From Streptomyces viridochromogenes (lineage in GTDB: Bacteria > Actinomycetota > Actinomycetes > Streptomycetales > Streptomycetaceae), in assembly GCF_001270495.1 (NCBI RefSeq), contig NZ_LGUR01000213.1, positions 1 through 64,000 of the forward strand: a stretch of DNA of 64,000 nt, read 5' to 3'. The position numbers and the translations under genes were made by a program. Below, piece after piece: positions 27,028 through 36,024 of the stretch (position 1 is its first letter; the number at the start of each line of letters is the position of its first letter). The notes under the pieces are model-generated. The model ran no database searches and had not been told where the DNA came from. It saw only the letters and a program-made list of their open reading frames with translations.

Positions 27028-28692
27028 ATGGGTCGACCGGCGCGTGACCGGGGGGTGAGGGGATTGAGCGGGCTGCGGAAGGTCGGAGCGCCGTTCGTGG
27101 TGCCCGGCCCTTGCGGGATCGCGGTTCGTGACCGGCTCAAGCACCTGACCGGCGAGGACGAACGCGTGCTGCGCCTGGTGGGTGACCATCTGGGCACGCT
27201 GGCCTCGCGGGACCTGAAGGCGCGTTGCGTGGCCGGCTCGGAGCACGACGCCGAGCTGTGGGCCGAGCGCAAGCGGGCCCTGACGCCGGGGTCGTCCTCC
27301 CGCTGGGCGGGCAGCATCACGAAGGCCTCCCATGATCAGTGGGCGCTGGCCCGGCGCGGTCAGCTCGCGCACATCCAGACTCTTCAGGCGGGGGTGCGCA
27401 CGATCGAGCACCGGTTGTCCCTGCCGGTCGGCCAGGCGGGCAGCAGGCGAGCTCCGGGCGGATACCGCAGCAAGCGGGAGTGGTTCGCCAAGACGCGCCG
27501 CCTGCACGTGCTGACCGACCGGCTCGATGCGGCGCGGGCGGACTGGGAAGCCGGACGCGTGGGCGTGGTGCGCGGTGGGAAGCGGCTGCTGAACACCCGC
27601 CACCACCTGCGGGCCGCCGGGCTCACAAAGGAGCAGTGGCGCGCCCGGTGGCGGGCCGGGCGCCGGTTCCTTGCAGCCGACGGCGAGTCGGTTAAGCGGT
27701 TCGGCAACGAGACGATCCGCGTCACGCCCGACGGCGAGGTCTCGGTCAAGCTCCCCGCGCCGTTGGCGTATCTGGCGAACGCCCCGCACGGCCGGTATGT
27801 GCTCGCCGCGACGGTGGCGTTCGCGCATCGGGGCGAGCAGTGGGCCGACCGCATCCAGACCAACCGGGCCGTCGCCTACCGCATCCACGAAGACACGATC
27901 CGGGGCCGCTGGTACCTCACCGCGTCCTGGACGATCCCCCCGGTCAAGACCGTGCCCCTGACCACGGCCCGCACGAACGGGCTGATCGGTGTCGACACCA
28001 ACGCCGACCACCTGGCCGCCTGGCGCCTGGACACCCACGGCAACCCCGTCGGCCAGCCCCTCCGCTTCGACTACGACCTGTCCGGCACCGCCGCCCATCG
28101 CGACGCCCAGATCCGCCACGCCCTGATCCGCCTGCTGCACTTCGCCAAACGCCACGGCCTTGCGATCGCGGTCGAGGACCTCGACTTCACCGCGGACAAG
28201 ACCCGCGAGAAGCACGGCCGCCGCAAGACGTTCCGCAAGCTGATCTCCGGCATGCCCACCGCCCGGCTGCGGGCCCGGTTGGTGTCGATGGCGGCCGAAC
28301 TCGGCATCACCATCGTCGCCGTCGACCCCGCCTACACCAGCCGCTGGGGTGCCCAGCACTGGCAGAAACCCCTTACCAGCACACACCGCAAACCCACCCG
28401 CCACGACGCGGCCGCCGTGGCGATCGGCAGGCGCGCCCTGGGGCACCCGATCCGGCGTCGGACGGCACCGCCCCCTGCTCACCGGAGTGATGAGCAGGGG
28501 CATCGGACCGTCCAGGCCGGCTCGGCGGCCCCGGGGCGTGAGGAACCCCGCCCCCGCATTCCCGGACCACGGACACGATTCGTGCGCACTGGATACGGAG
28601 CGAAAGCGGGCAACCAGGACACCCAACACCGTTCGGGATGTCCGGCTGAGCATGAGCCCTGGCAGCAGGACTCACTCCCGCTCAGTCTCTAG
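27028..28692 (+). CDS. tnpB: TnpB-like RuvC nuclease (IS200/IS605 accessory type), stand-alone
   Basis: Up to 554 residues. The RuvC triad is visible: Asp323 in IGVDTNADHLAAW, Glu383 in VEDLDFTADK and Asp460 in RHDAAAVAIGR. The stretch ITIVAVDPAYTSRWGAQHW matches the usual TnpB DP..TS position. The four-Cys zinc ribbon normally between TS and the last Asp is absent; only about 20 residues separate them. No TnpA transposase is nearby. TnpB proteins are RNA-guided DNA nucleases using an RNA from the element's right end. Whether this zinc-less branch is active is unknown. The exact start is unclear. A 221-bp repeat begins 32 bp after the stop. Confidence 0.78.
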   Translation: MGRPARDRGVRGLSGLRKVGAPFVVPGPCGIAVRDRLKHLTGEDERVLRLVGDHLGTLASRDLKARCVAGSEHDAELWAERKRALTPGSSSRWAGSITKASHDQWALARRGQLAHIQTLQAGVRTIEHRLSLPVGQAGSRRAPGGYRSKREWFAKTRRLHVLTDRLDAARADWEAGRVGVVRGGKRLLNTRHHLRAAGLTKEQWRARWRAGRRFLAADGESVKRFGNETIRVTPDGEVSVKLPAPLAYLANAPHGRYVLAATVAFAHRGEQWADRIQTNRAVAYRIHEDTIRGRWYLTASWTIPPVKTVPLTTARTNGLIGVDTNADHLAAWRLDTHGNPVGQPLRFDYDLSGTAAHRDAQIRHALIRLLHFAKRHGLAIAVEDLDFTADKTREKHGRRKTFRKLISGMPTARLRARLVSMAAELGITIVAVDPAYTSRWGAQHWQKPLTSTHRKPTRHDAAAVAIGRRALGHPIRRRTAPPPAHRSDEQGHRTVQAGSAAPGREEPRPRIPGPRTRFVRTGYGAKAGNQDTQHRSGCPAEHEPWQQDSLPLSL

Positions 28693-28723
28693 GAACGGTT
28701 CGGGCCGTGGTAGCCGCCGATCG

Positions 28724-28944
28724 AGACCCGCATGCCGTGATGTGGCTGACGGTGGTTCTCAGTGTCGCCGAGTGCCCCTCTGAAGCCACGTCCGTGAGCC
28801 ACGGATCGACTTCGTGGCTGCCGTGCGGCGGTCGGCTGCTGAGGACGTACATCCTTTGGTGTACGCGGCTTTGGCCGGATGGCGGACGGTTGACCGGCCC
28901 GCTGTGACGAGTCTGGTGCCCTGCCGGTGCCGAGGTGGTGCCGG
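28724..28944. repeat. 221-bp direct repeat, copy 2 (3' of TnpB, 5' of the ABC genes)
   Basis: Second copy of the 25612-25833 repeat. It lies directly after the TnpB-like gene, where a right end and its guide RNA would be expected, and 24 bp before the ABC ATPase start, where a promoter would be expected. The sequence alone does not decide between these. Confidence 0.75.
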
Positions 28945-28967
28945 GATTCGTGAGGGGACAGATCAGG

Positions 28968-29885
28968 ATGATCGTCGCGCAGGGGTTGACCAGGCGGTAC
29001 GGGCAGGTGACAGCCGTCGACGACGTGTCGTTCACGGTGGAACCGGGTGTGGTGACCGGGTTCCTGGGGCCGAACGGTGCGGGCAAGTCGACCACGATGC
29101 GGCTCATGCTGGGCCTCGACCATGGAGAGGGCCGCACCACGTTCGACGGCCGCACCTACGCGGAGTTGGAGCACCCGACACAGACGGTCGGTGTGCTGCT
29201 GGACGCGGGGGCCGTCCACCCCGGTCGGACGGCGCGGGCGCATCTGCGGATGATCGCCGCGGGAGCGGGTCTGCCGCGCCGACGGGTGGACGAGGTGCTG
29301 GAGATGGTCGGCCTGGGGTCGGCCGCCAACCGGCGGGCCGGGGGTTTCTCGCTCGGGATGCGGCAGCGGCTCGGGCTTGCCGCCGCCCTGCTCGGCGACC
29401 CGGCGGCGATCATGCTGGACGAGCCCGCGAACGGACTGGACCCCGAGGGCATCCGGTGGCTGCGGGATCTGCTGAAGGTGTTCGCCGGGGAGGGCCGGGC
29501 GGTGCTGGTCTCCTCCCATCTGCTCAACGAGATGGCGGTGCTCGCCGACTCCCTGATCGTGCTGGGCGGGGGCAGGCTGATCGCCGCCGAGTCGGCCGAC
29601 GACTTCATCGCCCGTCACTCCCGCAAGGAGGTGATCACCCGCGCCGACCGGCCCGAGGAGTTGCTGCGGACGCTGTGGGCGGCCGGGTTCGAGGCGTCGC
29701 AGGGGCAGGACGGCCGGATCACCGTGGTGAAGGCCACCACCGACGACGTGGCCGCCGCGGCCAGGAGCGCGGGGGTGACCCTGCTCGAACTCTCCGCCGT
29801 GCGGGCGGACCTGGAGGAGGCGTTCTTCAAGGCCACCTCCGACGTGACCGCCTACAAGGCGCACGCACCGCAGGGCAGCAACTGA
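28968..29885 (+). CDS. ABC transporter ATP-binding protein
   Basis: A 305-residue ATPase of the drug/antibiotic-export type. Walker A GPNGAGKSTT, signature FSLGMRQRLGLA, Walker B AIMLDEPANGLDP and H-loop VLVSSHLLNEM are all present. The C-terminal 80 residues (VRADLEEAFFKATSD) are typical of ABC-2 exporters paired with a separate permease. The ATG at 28968 begins MIVAQGLTRRYG; an in-frame GTG at 28950 is possible. It starts a four-gene operon with permease, kinase and regulator, suggesting signal-controlled export. Confidence 0.87.
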   Translation: MIVAQGLTRRYGQVTAVDDVSFTVEPGVVTGFLGPNGAGKSTTMRLMLGLDHGEGRTTFDGRTYAELEHPTQTVGVLLDAGAVHPGRTARAHLRMIAAGAGLPRRRVDEVLEMVGLGSAANRRAGGFSLGMRQRLGLAAALLGDPAAIMLDEPANGLDPEGIRWLRDLLKVFAGEGRAVLVSSHLLNEMAVLADSLIVLGGGRLIAAESADDFIARHSRKEVITRADRPEELLRTLWAAGFEASQGQDGRITVVKATTDDVAAAARSAGVTLLELSAVRADLEEAFFKATSDVTAYKAHAPQGSN

Positions 29886-29914
29886 CCGCCACCGACTTCG
29901 AAGAGAGAACCGTC

Positions 29915-30610
29915 ATGCTCAACGCGCTTCGCTACGAACTGATCCGGATCCGGACCCTCCGCTCCACCTGGATACTCCTGGCCGCCGGTGCGGCCGTGCA
30001 GTTCCTCGTGGCCTACATGGCGGCCGGCCACAGCGACCAGACTCGGCTCTGGCGTTTCGTCGGCTCGTTCAACACGACGCTGCCCCTGGTCCTGCTGTTC
30101 CCGATGGCGATCGTGGTGGGTGCGTTCGGTCACGAGTACCGCTACCGGACCATCACGACCACGATCCTGACGCTGAGGTCCCGCCCGGTGGTGATGGCGT
30201 CGAAGGCCGTGATCTCCGCTCTCCTCGCCGCCGTCACCGGCGTTCTGCTGGTGGGGGTGACACTGCTGGCCCAGGTGCTGCGGGGTGGCGCGCCGGACGA
30301 CTGGGCGCGCATCGGGCAGGTGCTGGCCGCGGTGGTCGTCTACGGGGTGCTGAGTTTTCTCGTCGGGCTCGGCCTCGCGGCGCTGACCCGCAACGCGACC
30401 GTGGCCATGATCGTGATGCTCGCCGTGCCGACCGTGGTGGAGGGCCTCCTGTCGAACGTGCTGAAGCTGAAAGAGTGGTGGATGGCGCCGTTCTTCTCCG
30501 CCGCGTCGCTGGTGGACGCCTTCAAGTGGCAGTCGCCGCTGCCCCTGACGGCGCTGGCCGCGCTGGTCGTCGTCGGTGCGGGTACGGTGCTGGCGCGGCG
30601 GGACGTGTGA
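29915..30610 (+). CDS. ABC-2 type permease
   Basis: A 231-residue membrane protein with about six hydrophobic segments: TWILLAAGAAVQFLVAYMAAG, TTLPLVLLFPMAIVVGAFG and others through ALAALVVVGAGTVLARRDV. The cytoplasmic motif GHEYRYRTITTTILT is characteristic of ABC-2 permeases. It partners the ATPase 30 bp upstream. Its TGA overlaps the kinase ATG (TGATG). Confidence 0.85.
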   Translation: MLNALRYELIRIRTLRSTWILLAAGAAVQFLVAYMAAGHSDQTRLWRFVGSFNTTLPLVLLFPMAIVVGAFGHEYRYRTITTTILTLRSRPVVMASKAVISALLAAVTGVLLVGVTLLAQVLRGGAPDDWARIGQVLAAVVVYGVLSFLVGLGLAALTRNATVAMIVMLAVPTVVEGLLSNVLKLKEWWMAPFFSAASLVDAFKWQSPLPLTALAALVVVGAGTVLARRDV

Positions 30611-31797
30611 TGCCGTCCGCCGGACAGCCCGGGGGCGCCGCGATCGCGGCGAGCCGCGGCGACGGGACCCCCCGCCCCTGGTGGGGCGGGGACTCCCTGA
30701 TGGTGTGGCTCGGGGACGGGGCAGTGGGGGCGGTCGTGGCGGCCCTCGGCGTGGCGATGGCCCGCGGCTCGGGGTTCGGGCTGCTGTCCGGCGGACGGAC
30801 CGTGGTGCCTCTCGCCGTGGCGTGTGTGATCGTCCTGCGCCGCCGCCTGCCCCTCACCGCGGCGTCGGCCGGGCTGCTGGGCTGGGTGCTCGTGGGCACC
30901 CTGTGCGCGGTGCCGGTGGCCTGCTGGACGGTGGCGAGGCGGTACGGGTCCTCCGCCGTGACCTGGGTGACCGCCGTCGTCAGCGGCGTGGTGGTGGTCG
31001 CGCCGTGGAGCACCTGGCCCTTGGGGCTCGGCCTGCCGGTCATGGCGGGCGTCGCGGTCACCGCGGTCGGTGCCCCGGTGGTGCTCGGACTGTGGCTGCG
31101 GCAACGCTCGCAGCTCCTCGCCTCGCTGCGCGAGCGTGCCGAGCAGGCCGAGCGCGAGCGGAGGCTGCTGGCCGCGCGGGCGGTCTGCGAGGAACGCGCC
31201 CGTATCGCACGGGAGTTGAACGACGTGGTGGCCCACCGGATCAGTCAGATGACCCTGCTTGCGGGCGCCTTGGAGATGACCTCCGGCGACGCCGCCGCAC
31301 TAGAGGCCGCGACCGCGATACGGACCGCCGGAGCGACGGCGCTGAAGGAGCTGCGCAAGCTCGTCGGCGTGCTCGGCAAGGGGGACGAGGACGTGCCGCT
31401 GCACCCTGTACCGACCGTTCAGGGGGTACGCCGACTGGTCGAGGACGCGTCCCGCTCCGGCCGCCGGATACGCGTCGGCCTGCCCGGCGAACTGCCCGAG
31501 CTGCCCGGCACGACCGAGCGCGCCCTGTACCGGCTGGTGGAGGAGTCCCTGGCCAACGCGGCGAGGCACGCGCCCGGCGCCGAAGTGGACGTGACCCTCG
31601 GGGTGTCGGACGAGCAGGTCACCGTCTCGGTACGCAGCTCACCCGCAGCGTGCCCGTCGGCGGCCGCGGCCGGAACCGGATTCGGACTACTGGGGCTGCG
31701 CGAGCGAGTGAAGCTCGCGGGTGGCAGGATGACCGCCGGCCCCCGCCCCGGGGGAGGCTTCCTGGTCACCGCGAGCCTGCCGAGGTACCCGTCATGA
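30610..31797 (+). CDS. NarL-family histidine kinase homologue lacking the phosphoacceptor His
   Basis: A 395-residue membrane kinase homologue with five or six N-terminal hydrophobic segments, then the HisKA_3 helix. The motif reads RARIARELNDVVAH, with Asn204 (AAC) where ELHDVVAH is the rule, so the autophosphorylation residue is missing. The ATP-binding part is otherwise normal (VEESLANAARHA; GTGFGLLGLRERV). Start and stop overlap both neighbours, so it is cotranslated with the exporter permease and the regulator. It may act as a pseudokinase, a phosphatase, or a subunit of a heterodimer with another kinase. Confidence 0.85.
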   Translation: MPSAGQPGGAAIAASRGDGTPRPWWGGDSLMVWLGDGAVGAVVAALGVAMARGSGFGLLSGGRTVVPLAVACVIVLRRRLPLTAASAGLLGWVLVGTLCAVPVACWTVARRYGSSAVTWVTAVVSGVVVVAPWSTWPLGLGLPVMAGVAVTAVGAPVVLGLWLRQRSQLLASLRERAEQAERERRLLAARAVCEERARIARELNDVVAHRISQMTLLAGALEMTSGDAAALEAATAIRTAGATALKELRKLVGVLGKGDEDVPLHPVPTVQGVRRLVEDASRSGRRIRVGLPGELPELPGTTERALYRLVEESLANAARHAPGAEVDVTLGVSDEQVTVSVRSSPAACPSAAAAGTGFGLLGLRERVKLAGGRMTAGPRPGGGFLVTASLPRYPS

Positions 31798-32441
31798 TCC
31801 GAGTCGTACTGCTGGACGACGAGCCGCTGGTACGTGCCGGGCTGCGGATGATCCTGCAGAGCACCGGGACCGCCGAAATTGTCGCGGAGGACGCGGACGG
31901 CACCCGCGCGGTCGAGCTCGTGCAGGCCCACCGGCCCGACGTGCTGCTGACCGACATCCGCATGCCCGTCGTGGACGGCCTGGAAGTCACCCGCCGGGTA
32001 CGCGCGCTGGCCTCTCCGCCCGAGGTGTTGGTGCTGACCACCTTCGACCTGGAGGAGTACGTGTACCTGGCCCTGCAGGCGGGTGCCGCGGGGTTCCTGC
32101 TCAAGGACGCCCCGCCGGACGAGATCGCCCGGGCCGTCGAGGTCGTGGCCAAGGGCGAGGCGATCCTCGCCCCGGCCGTCACCAAACGGCTGCTGACCCG
32201 GTTCGCCACCGGAGCAGGCAGCAAAGTGTCCGAGGCCAAGGGGAAGTTGTCCCGGCTCACCGGCCGGGAACGCGAGGTCGCCGCCGCTGTGGCCACCGGA
32301 GCCGCCAACGCGGAGATCGCCCGCACGCTCCACATGAGCGAGGCCACCGTGAAGGTCCACATCAGCCGGATCATCACCAAGCTGGACCTGGAGAACCGCA
32401 CCCAGATCGCCATCCTCGTCCACCAGGCGGGCGAAGCCTGA
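31794..32441 (+). CDS. LuxR/NarL-type response regulator
   Basis: A 215-residue regulator. The receiver (1-120) has LLDDEPLVRAG, phosphoacceptor Asp in VLLTDIRMPVVDG, Thr in VLTTFD and Lys in FLLKDAPPD. The C-terminal LuxR HTH has LTGREREVAAAVATG and EATVKVHISRIITKL. Intact in every visible residue, unlike its cotranscribed kinase. It overlaps the kinase stop (ATGA) and probably regulates the ABC exporter upstream. Confidence 0.88.
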   Translation: MIRVVLLDDEPLVRAGLRMILQSTGTAEIVAEDADGTRAVELVQAHRPDVLLTDIRMPVVDGLEVTRRVRALASPPEVLVLTTFDLEEYVYLALQAGAAGFLLKDAPPDEIARAVEVVAKGEAILAPAVTKRLLTRFATGAGSKVSEAKGKLSRLTGREREVAAAVATGAANAEIARTLHMSEATVKVHISRIITKLDLENRTQIAILVHQAGEA

Positions 32442-32583
32442 CCCGCAACGGGCAGGCGCGGCCGGTGTCTCCCGGCTGCCACGGGACATCTCTCCTCCTC
32501 ACCTCTTCCTTCCCCTCTCCCTTTCCTCCCTCCTTCGGCCGGAGACCTCCGGCACGATCAATGACGTACAAGGGGCCGGCACA

Positions 32584-33597
32584 GTGGTGCACCTGGTTCT
32601 GTTCACTCCCGCAGGCGTCTTCTTCCTGATCTTCGCCTGCGGCTTCGCGTACGACCGAAGACTCATACGCAACGGCGTCTACCTGTTCTTCGCGCTCCTC
32701 TTCCTGTTCGTGGGGCTGGTGGGGGAAGTGCTGCAGGTGTCGGTGAGGGCGGCCGGGGCCCTGTTCGCTGTCCCCTTCCTCCTCCTGCCCCCGATGATGC
32801 TCGTGCTCGCCGTCTTCCTGATCGTCAACGGGGTGACGATGCTGCGCCGTGAGGGCAGGAGCCTGGCGAACCTGCTGTCGCTGGCGGCAGGCGTCGGCAT
32901 CATCCTGTTCCTCGGGCTACAGGTGCTGGCCGACGACACCGGCTGGAAGCCGCTGGAGTTGGTGATGGCCCCGGTGACGGGCGTCCTCAGCTATGTCTCG
33001 TTTCTCTTCACGTGCTTCCTGCTCTACTCCTTCGTCTACGGCAGGATCGGGCACCGGGGTCGCCACGCCGTCGACTTCGTCGTCGTCCTCGGTTCCGGGC
33101 TGGTCGGAGGCTCGCGTGTCCCCCCGCTGCTGGCCGCCCGGCTGGAGCGGGGACGTACCGCCTTCGACGCCGAACGGGCCAAGGGCCGAGATCCGATGCT
33201 GCTGACGTCCGGCGGCCAGGGGCCGGACGAGGACCTCCCCGAAGCGCACGCGATGGCCGACTACCTCATCGCGGCCGGCGTACCGGCCGACCGGATCCTC
33301 ATCGAGGACAAGTCCCGCACCACCCAGGAGAACCTGCGGTTCAGCAAGGCGCTGATGCAGGACCGCAAAGCCGACTACCGGGCCCTGGTGGTGACCAACA
33401 ACTTCCATGTCATGCGCGCCGCGCAGATCGCGCGCAAGGAGAAGGTCATGGCACAGGTCATCGGCTCTCCGACGGCCCGGTACTTCTGGCCCAGCGCGAC
33501 GATCCGTGAATTCGTGGCCGTCTTCCTGTCCCATCGGGTGCTGAATCTCGGCATCTGCGCGCTGCTGGCCGTCATCGGCGTGGTGCTCGCCCTGTGA
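32584..33597 (+). CDS. YdcF/SanA-like DUF218 membrane protein
   Basis: A 337-residue protein. About six transmembrane segments occupy residues 1-150. A cytoplasmic or extracytoplasmic DUF218 domain follows: FVVVLGSGLVGG, LLTSGGQGPDEDLPEA, EDKSRTTQENLRFSKAL and VVTNNFHVMRA. A final membrane helix ends VIGVVLAL. DUF218 proteins (YdcF, SanA, ElyC) are tied to cell-envelope maintenance in other bacteria; no reaction is assigned here. The GTG start at 32584 has AAGGGG upstream. It is transcribed separately from the regulator 142 bp before it. Confidence 0.75.
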   Translation: MVHLVLFTPAGVFFLIFACGFAYDRRLIRNGVYLFFALLFLFVGLVGEVLQVSVRAAGALFAVPFLLLPPMMLVLAVFLIVNGVTMLRREGRSLANLLSLAAGVGIILFLGLQVLADDTGWKPLELVMAPVTGVLSYVSFLFTCFLLYSFVYGRIGHRGRHAVDFVVVLGSGLVGGSRVPPLLAARLERGRTAFDAERAKGRDPMLLTSGGQGPDEDLPEAHAMADYLIAAGVPADRILIEDKSRTTQENLRFSKALMQDRKADYRALVVTNNFHVMRAAQIARKEKVMAQVIGSPTARYFWPSATIREFVAVFLSHRVLNLGICALLAVIGVVLAL

Positions 33598-33866
33598 ACC
33601 CGTCCTCCGTTTACGGACGCGTCGGCCGAGCACAGGTGACATCCAGTGCCAGGTCGATGCGCCCTCCGCGGGCCGCACGACGCAGCTGCGGGCAGAAACC
33701 ACGGACGCTGCTTGACCTGCATGGATACCCGCACGATCGCCACATGGTGATCCAGGCCGTCACCCCTCGGACACGGTCGGGCATAATGCGCGCCGTCCGG
33801 CCGACGGCCGGGTCCGGCCGCCACCGCTCCGGCGGACCTGCCCACCGTGCACCGAGGTGACGTGTG

Positions 33867-35105
33867 ATGACGCAGCCCCCTGCCGATGACCTCGCCGCCC
33901 GCCCCATCCGCGGGCGCGGCGTCCTGAGAGCCACCGTGGTCGCCATGCTGGTGTTCGCGGCCTACTGGGAGCAGGAACAGGTCTGGCACTACCACGTCAG
34001 CCTGTGGTGGGACCTGCTCGTGCTGCCGGTCTGCCTGGTCGCCCTCGCATGGCCGGTCGCCAAGCGGCCGGCCTGGTTCACCGCCGAACTGCGCACCGCC
34101 GTGCCCGCCGGCCTCGCCTTGATCACGTGGGTCCTGATGGTGATCGATGTCGCGCAGGGAGACGATCTGCCCTTCACAGTGCCCGGCGCCCTGTCGGGTC
34201 TGCAACTGATCGCGGTCCGCGACTGCCGTCCCCGGTGGGTGGTCGGGTGCTCCCTCCTCGTCGGCGTCGCGCTCCTCGTCGGGGGCGGCCCCGTCGGCGT
34301 CTTCGCAGGCGCTGGCATGGCGGCACTCGGAGGCTATCTGCGCGCCCTGGCCAAACGCCGCCGTGCCGCCGTCGCCGCGACCCAGCGCGCCGAGCGCCTG
34401 GCGATGGCGGCGGACCTGCACGACTTCGTGGCCCACCACGTCACCGGCATCCTGATGCAGGCCCGCATGGCACAGATGATCCGCACCACCGATCCGGCGC
34501 AGTTGGAGATGCTCCTGGAGGGTGTCGTGCACGGCGCCACGGAAGCGCTCGCCTCCATGCGCCGCACCGTCGGGTTCCTGCGCGACAGCCTTGAGGAGAC
34601 GGCCGAGGGAAAGGCGGCCGCCGATCGCCGCGTGGGCACGCTGGCATCCCTTCCGGAACTCGTCGAGGGCTTCGGCGGGCCGATAGGCCCGCAAGCGGTG
34701 CTCCACCGCGACGAGTCGGTTCCCGACGATCTTCCCTACGACGTCCAGGTCGCCGCCTACCGCGTCGTGCAGGAGGCCCTCACCAACATCCGCCGCCACG
34801 CCGCCGACGCCACCGAGGTCGCCGTCCGCCTCACCTACGGCAGCCAGGCCCTTGAGGTGACCGTGGTCGACGACGGGAAGGGCGGTACGGCGCTGCCTGC
34901 CGCGGCCCGTGGCGGCGGCTTCGGACTGGTCGGCCTCACCGAACGCGTCACCGCGCTCGGCGGCGAACTGCGCACCGGGCCACGCCCCGACCGAGGCTGG
35001 CAGGTCACCGCCGTACTCCCGGCCACAGCGGGCAATCCAGCACTTGAGGCCGACCCCGGCGCCGGCGGTGCGGGCACCGCCGGCGTCCGCATCGCTTACG
35101 GCTGA
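33867..35105 (+). CDS. NarL-family histidine kinase, unpaired
   Basis: A 412-residue sensor kinase with about five membrane segments in residues 20-165. The phosphoacceptor motif is ADLHDFVAHHVTG, the N-box QEALTNIRRHA and the G-box GGGFGLVGLTERV, all canonical. It resembles the kinase at 89-1078. No response regulator is on either side, so it is either an orphan or has lost its partner. The ATG at 33867 follows GAGGTG; a GTG at 33864 is equally possible. Confidence 0.85.
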   Translation: MTQPPADDLAARPIRGRGVLRATVVAMLVFAAYWEQEQVWHYHVSLWWDLLVLPVCLVALAWPVAKRPAWFTAELRTAVPAGLALITWVLMVIDVAQGDDLPFTVPGALSGLQLIAVRDCRPRWVVGCSLLVGVALLVGGGPVGVFAGAGMAALGGYLRALAKRRRAAVAATQRAERLAMAADLHDFVAHHVTGILMQARMAQMIRTTDPAQLEMLLEGVVHGATEALASMRRTVGFLRDSLEETAEGKAAADRRVGTLASLPELVEGFGGPIGPQAVLHRDESVPDDLPYDVQVAAYRVVQEALTNIRRHAADATEVAVRLTYGSQALEVTVVDDGKGGTALPAAARGGGFGLVGLTERVTALGGELRTGPRPDRGWQVTAVLPATAGNPALEADPGAGGAGTAGVRIAYG

Positions 35106-35217
35106 TCCGAGCCCCTGTGCCCGCACCGTGACGGACGGCTGCGACGAGGTCCGCGAGTACGGTGCGCGGTGAGCGCGAGGGCTGCTCGGCGAGTGCCCTT
35201 CGCGCCCGCTCTCGGTG

Positions 35218-35484
35218 TCAGGCGACGCCTGGCCGGCGTCGGGAGTCCTTACGGCCGATGACGAACCAGCACAGGGAACCGAGGAAGGGGGCCGCGAAGG
35301 CGAAAGCGATCCAGACCAGCTTCATCCCCCCGGCAAGGCGGGACCTGAGGATGCTGACCAGTGCGCTGATGAACAACACAATGGCGGCAAAGCCACAGAG
35401 AATGAACGCAAAAGTCACCGCCGCGCCGGCCACTTCTTCGCTGGTGGCGGCAAGGGTCATGTGGTGTACAAGCTGCGTCTGCAT
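35218..35484 (-). CDS. Small PLDc_N-type membrane protein
   Basis: An 88-residue protein with two predicted membrane helices: GAAVTFAFILCGFAAIVLFI, and LVWIAFAFAAPFLGSLCWFV, which ends in IGRKDSRRR. The WFVIGR end is the signature of the phospholipase-D-nuclease N-terminal (PLDc_N) domain, found alone in many small actinomycete proteins of unknown role. The ATG at 35484 has GAGAGGAA upstream. It is convergent with the kinase gene. Confidence 0.7.
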   Translation of the reverse strand: MQTQLVHHMTLAATSEEVAGAAVTFAFILCGFAAIVLFISALVSILRSRLAGGMKLVWIAFAFAAPFLGSLCWFVIGRKDSRRRPGVA

Positions 35485-36024
35485 CCTGTGTTCCTCTCAA
35501 GGTGGGGATGATCGGATTTCACCGATCAGGTGCAGCGATAGTGGCTGCTGCGGGAGGCTGACGGCGTCCTACTTTTGATCTTGCCGAGGTAATCCAGAAG
35601 TGGTACACAGACGGCCTGCTGCCCCATGAGGAGCGCCCACACGTCACCAAGGCAGCGTCAAGTCCGCGGTGCAGGGCCGCAATGCAGGGGTCAGTCCTCG
35701 CCCGCGTAGGTCTCGTTACTCTCGTGTTCCTCGACGGACAGCCGGTCCACGCACACCGCGATCGCCAGGACCAGCGGCACATCGGCGCCCTCCGCGCCCT
35801 GCGGAAGATGACCGTCTGCCGGTGATACGGGGGACCTCGGCGGTATACCGGGTGACGGGTGCGGCACGGTAGGGGCGCAGGTTCTGGGGCCGCCCGGGCG
35901 GGACGGCGGCACAACCTCGCCCGGTGGCGCCGTCGACGCGGTCGAAGAACGTGTATCCGTCGCCGGTGGTCCCGCTTCTGGACCACTGGTACTTGATCGA
36001 GTCCGGCGGTCGTTCCCGGAAGGG
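35485..36024. other. Intergenic region with uncertain gene debris
   Basis: Several frames on the minus strand look partly coding (for example GDGYTFFDRVDGATG near 35950 and VPLVLAIAVCVDRLSVEEHE near 35740) but none continues far. I cannot identify a family. I read it as a decayed gene, low certainty. Confidence 0.35.
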
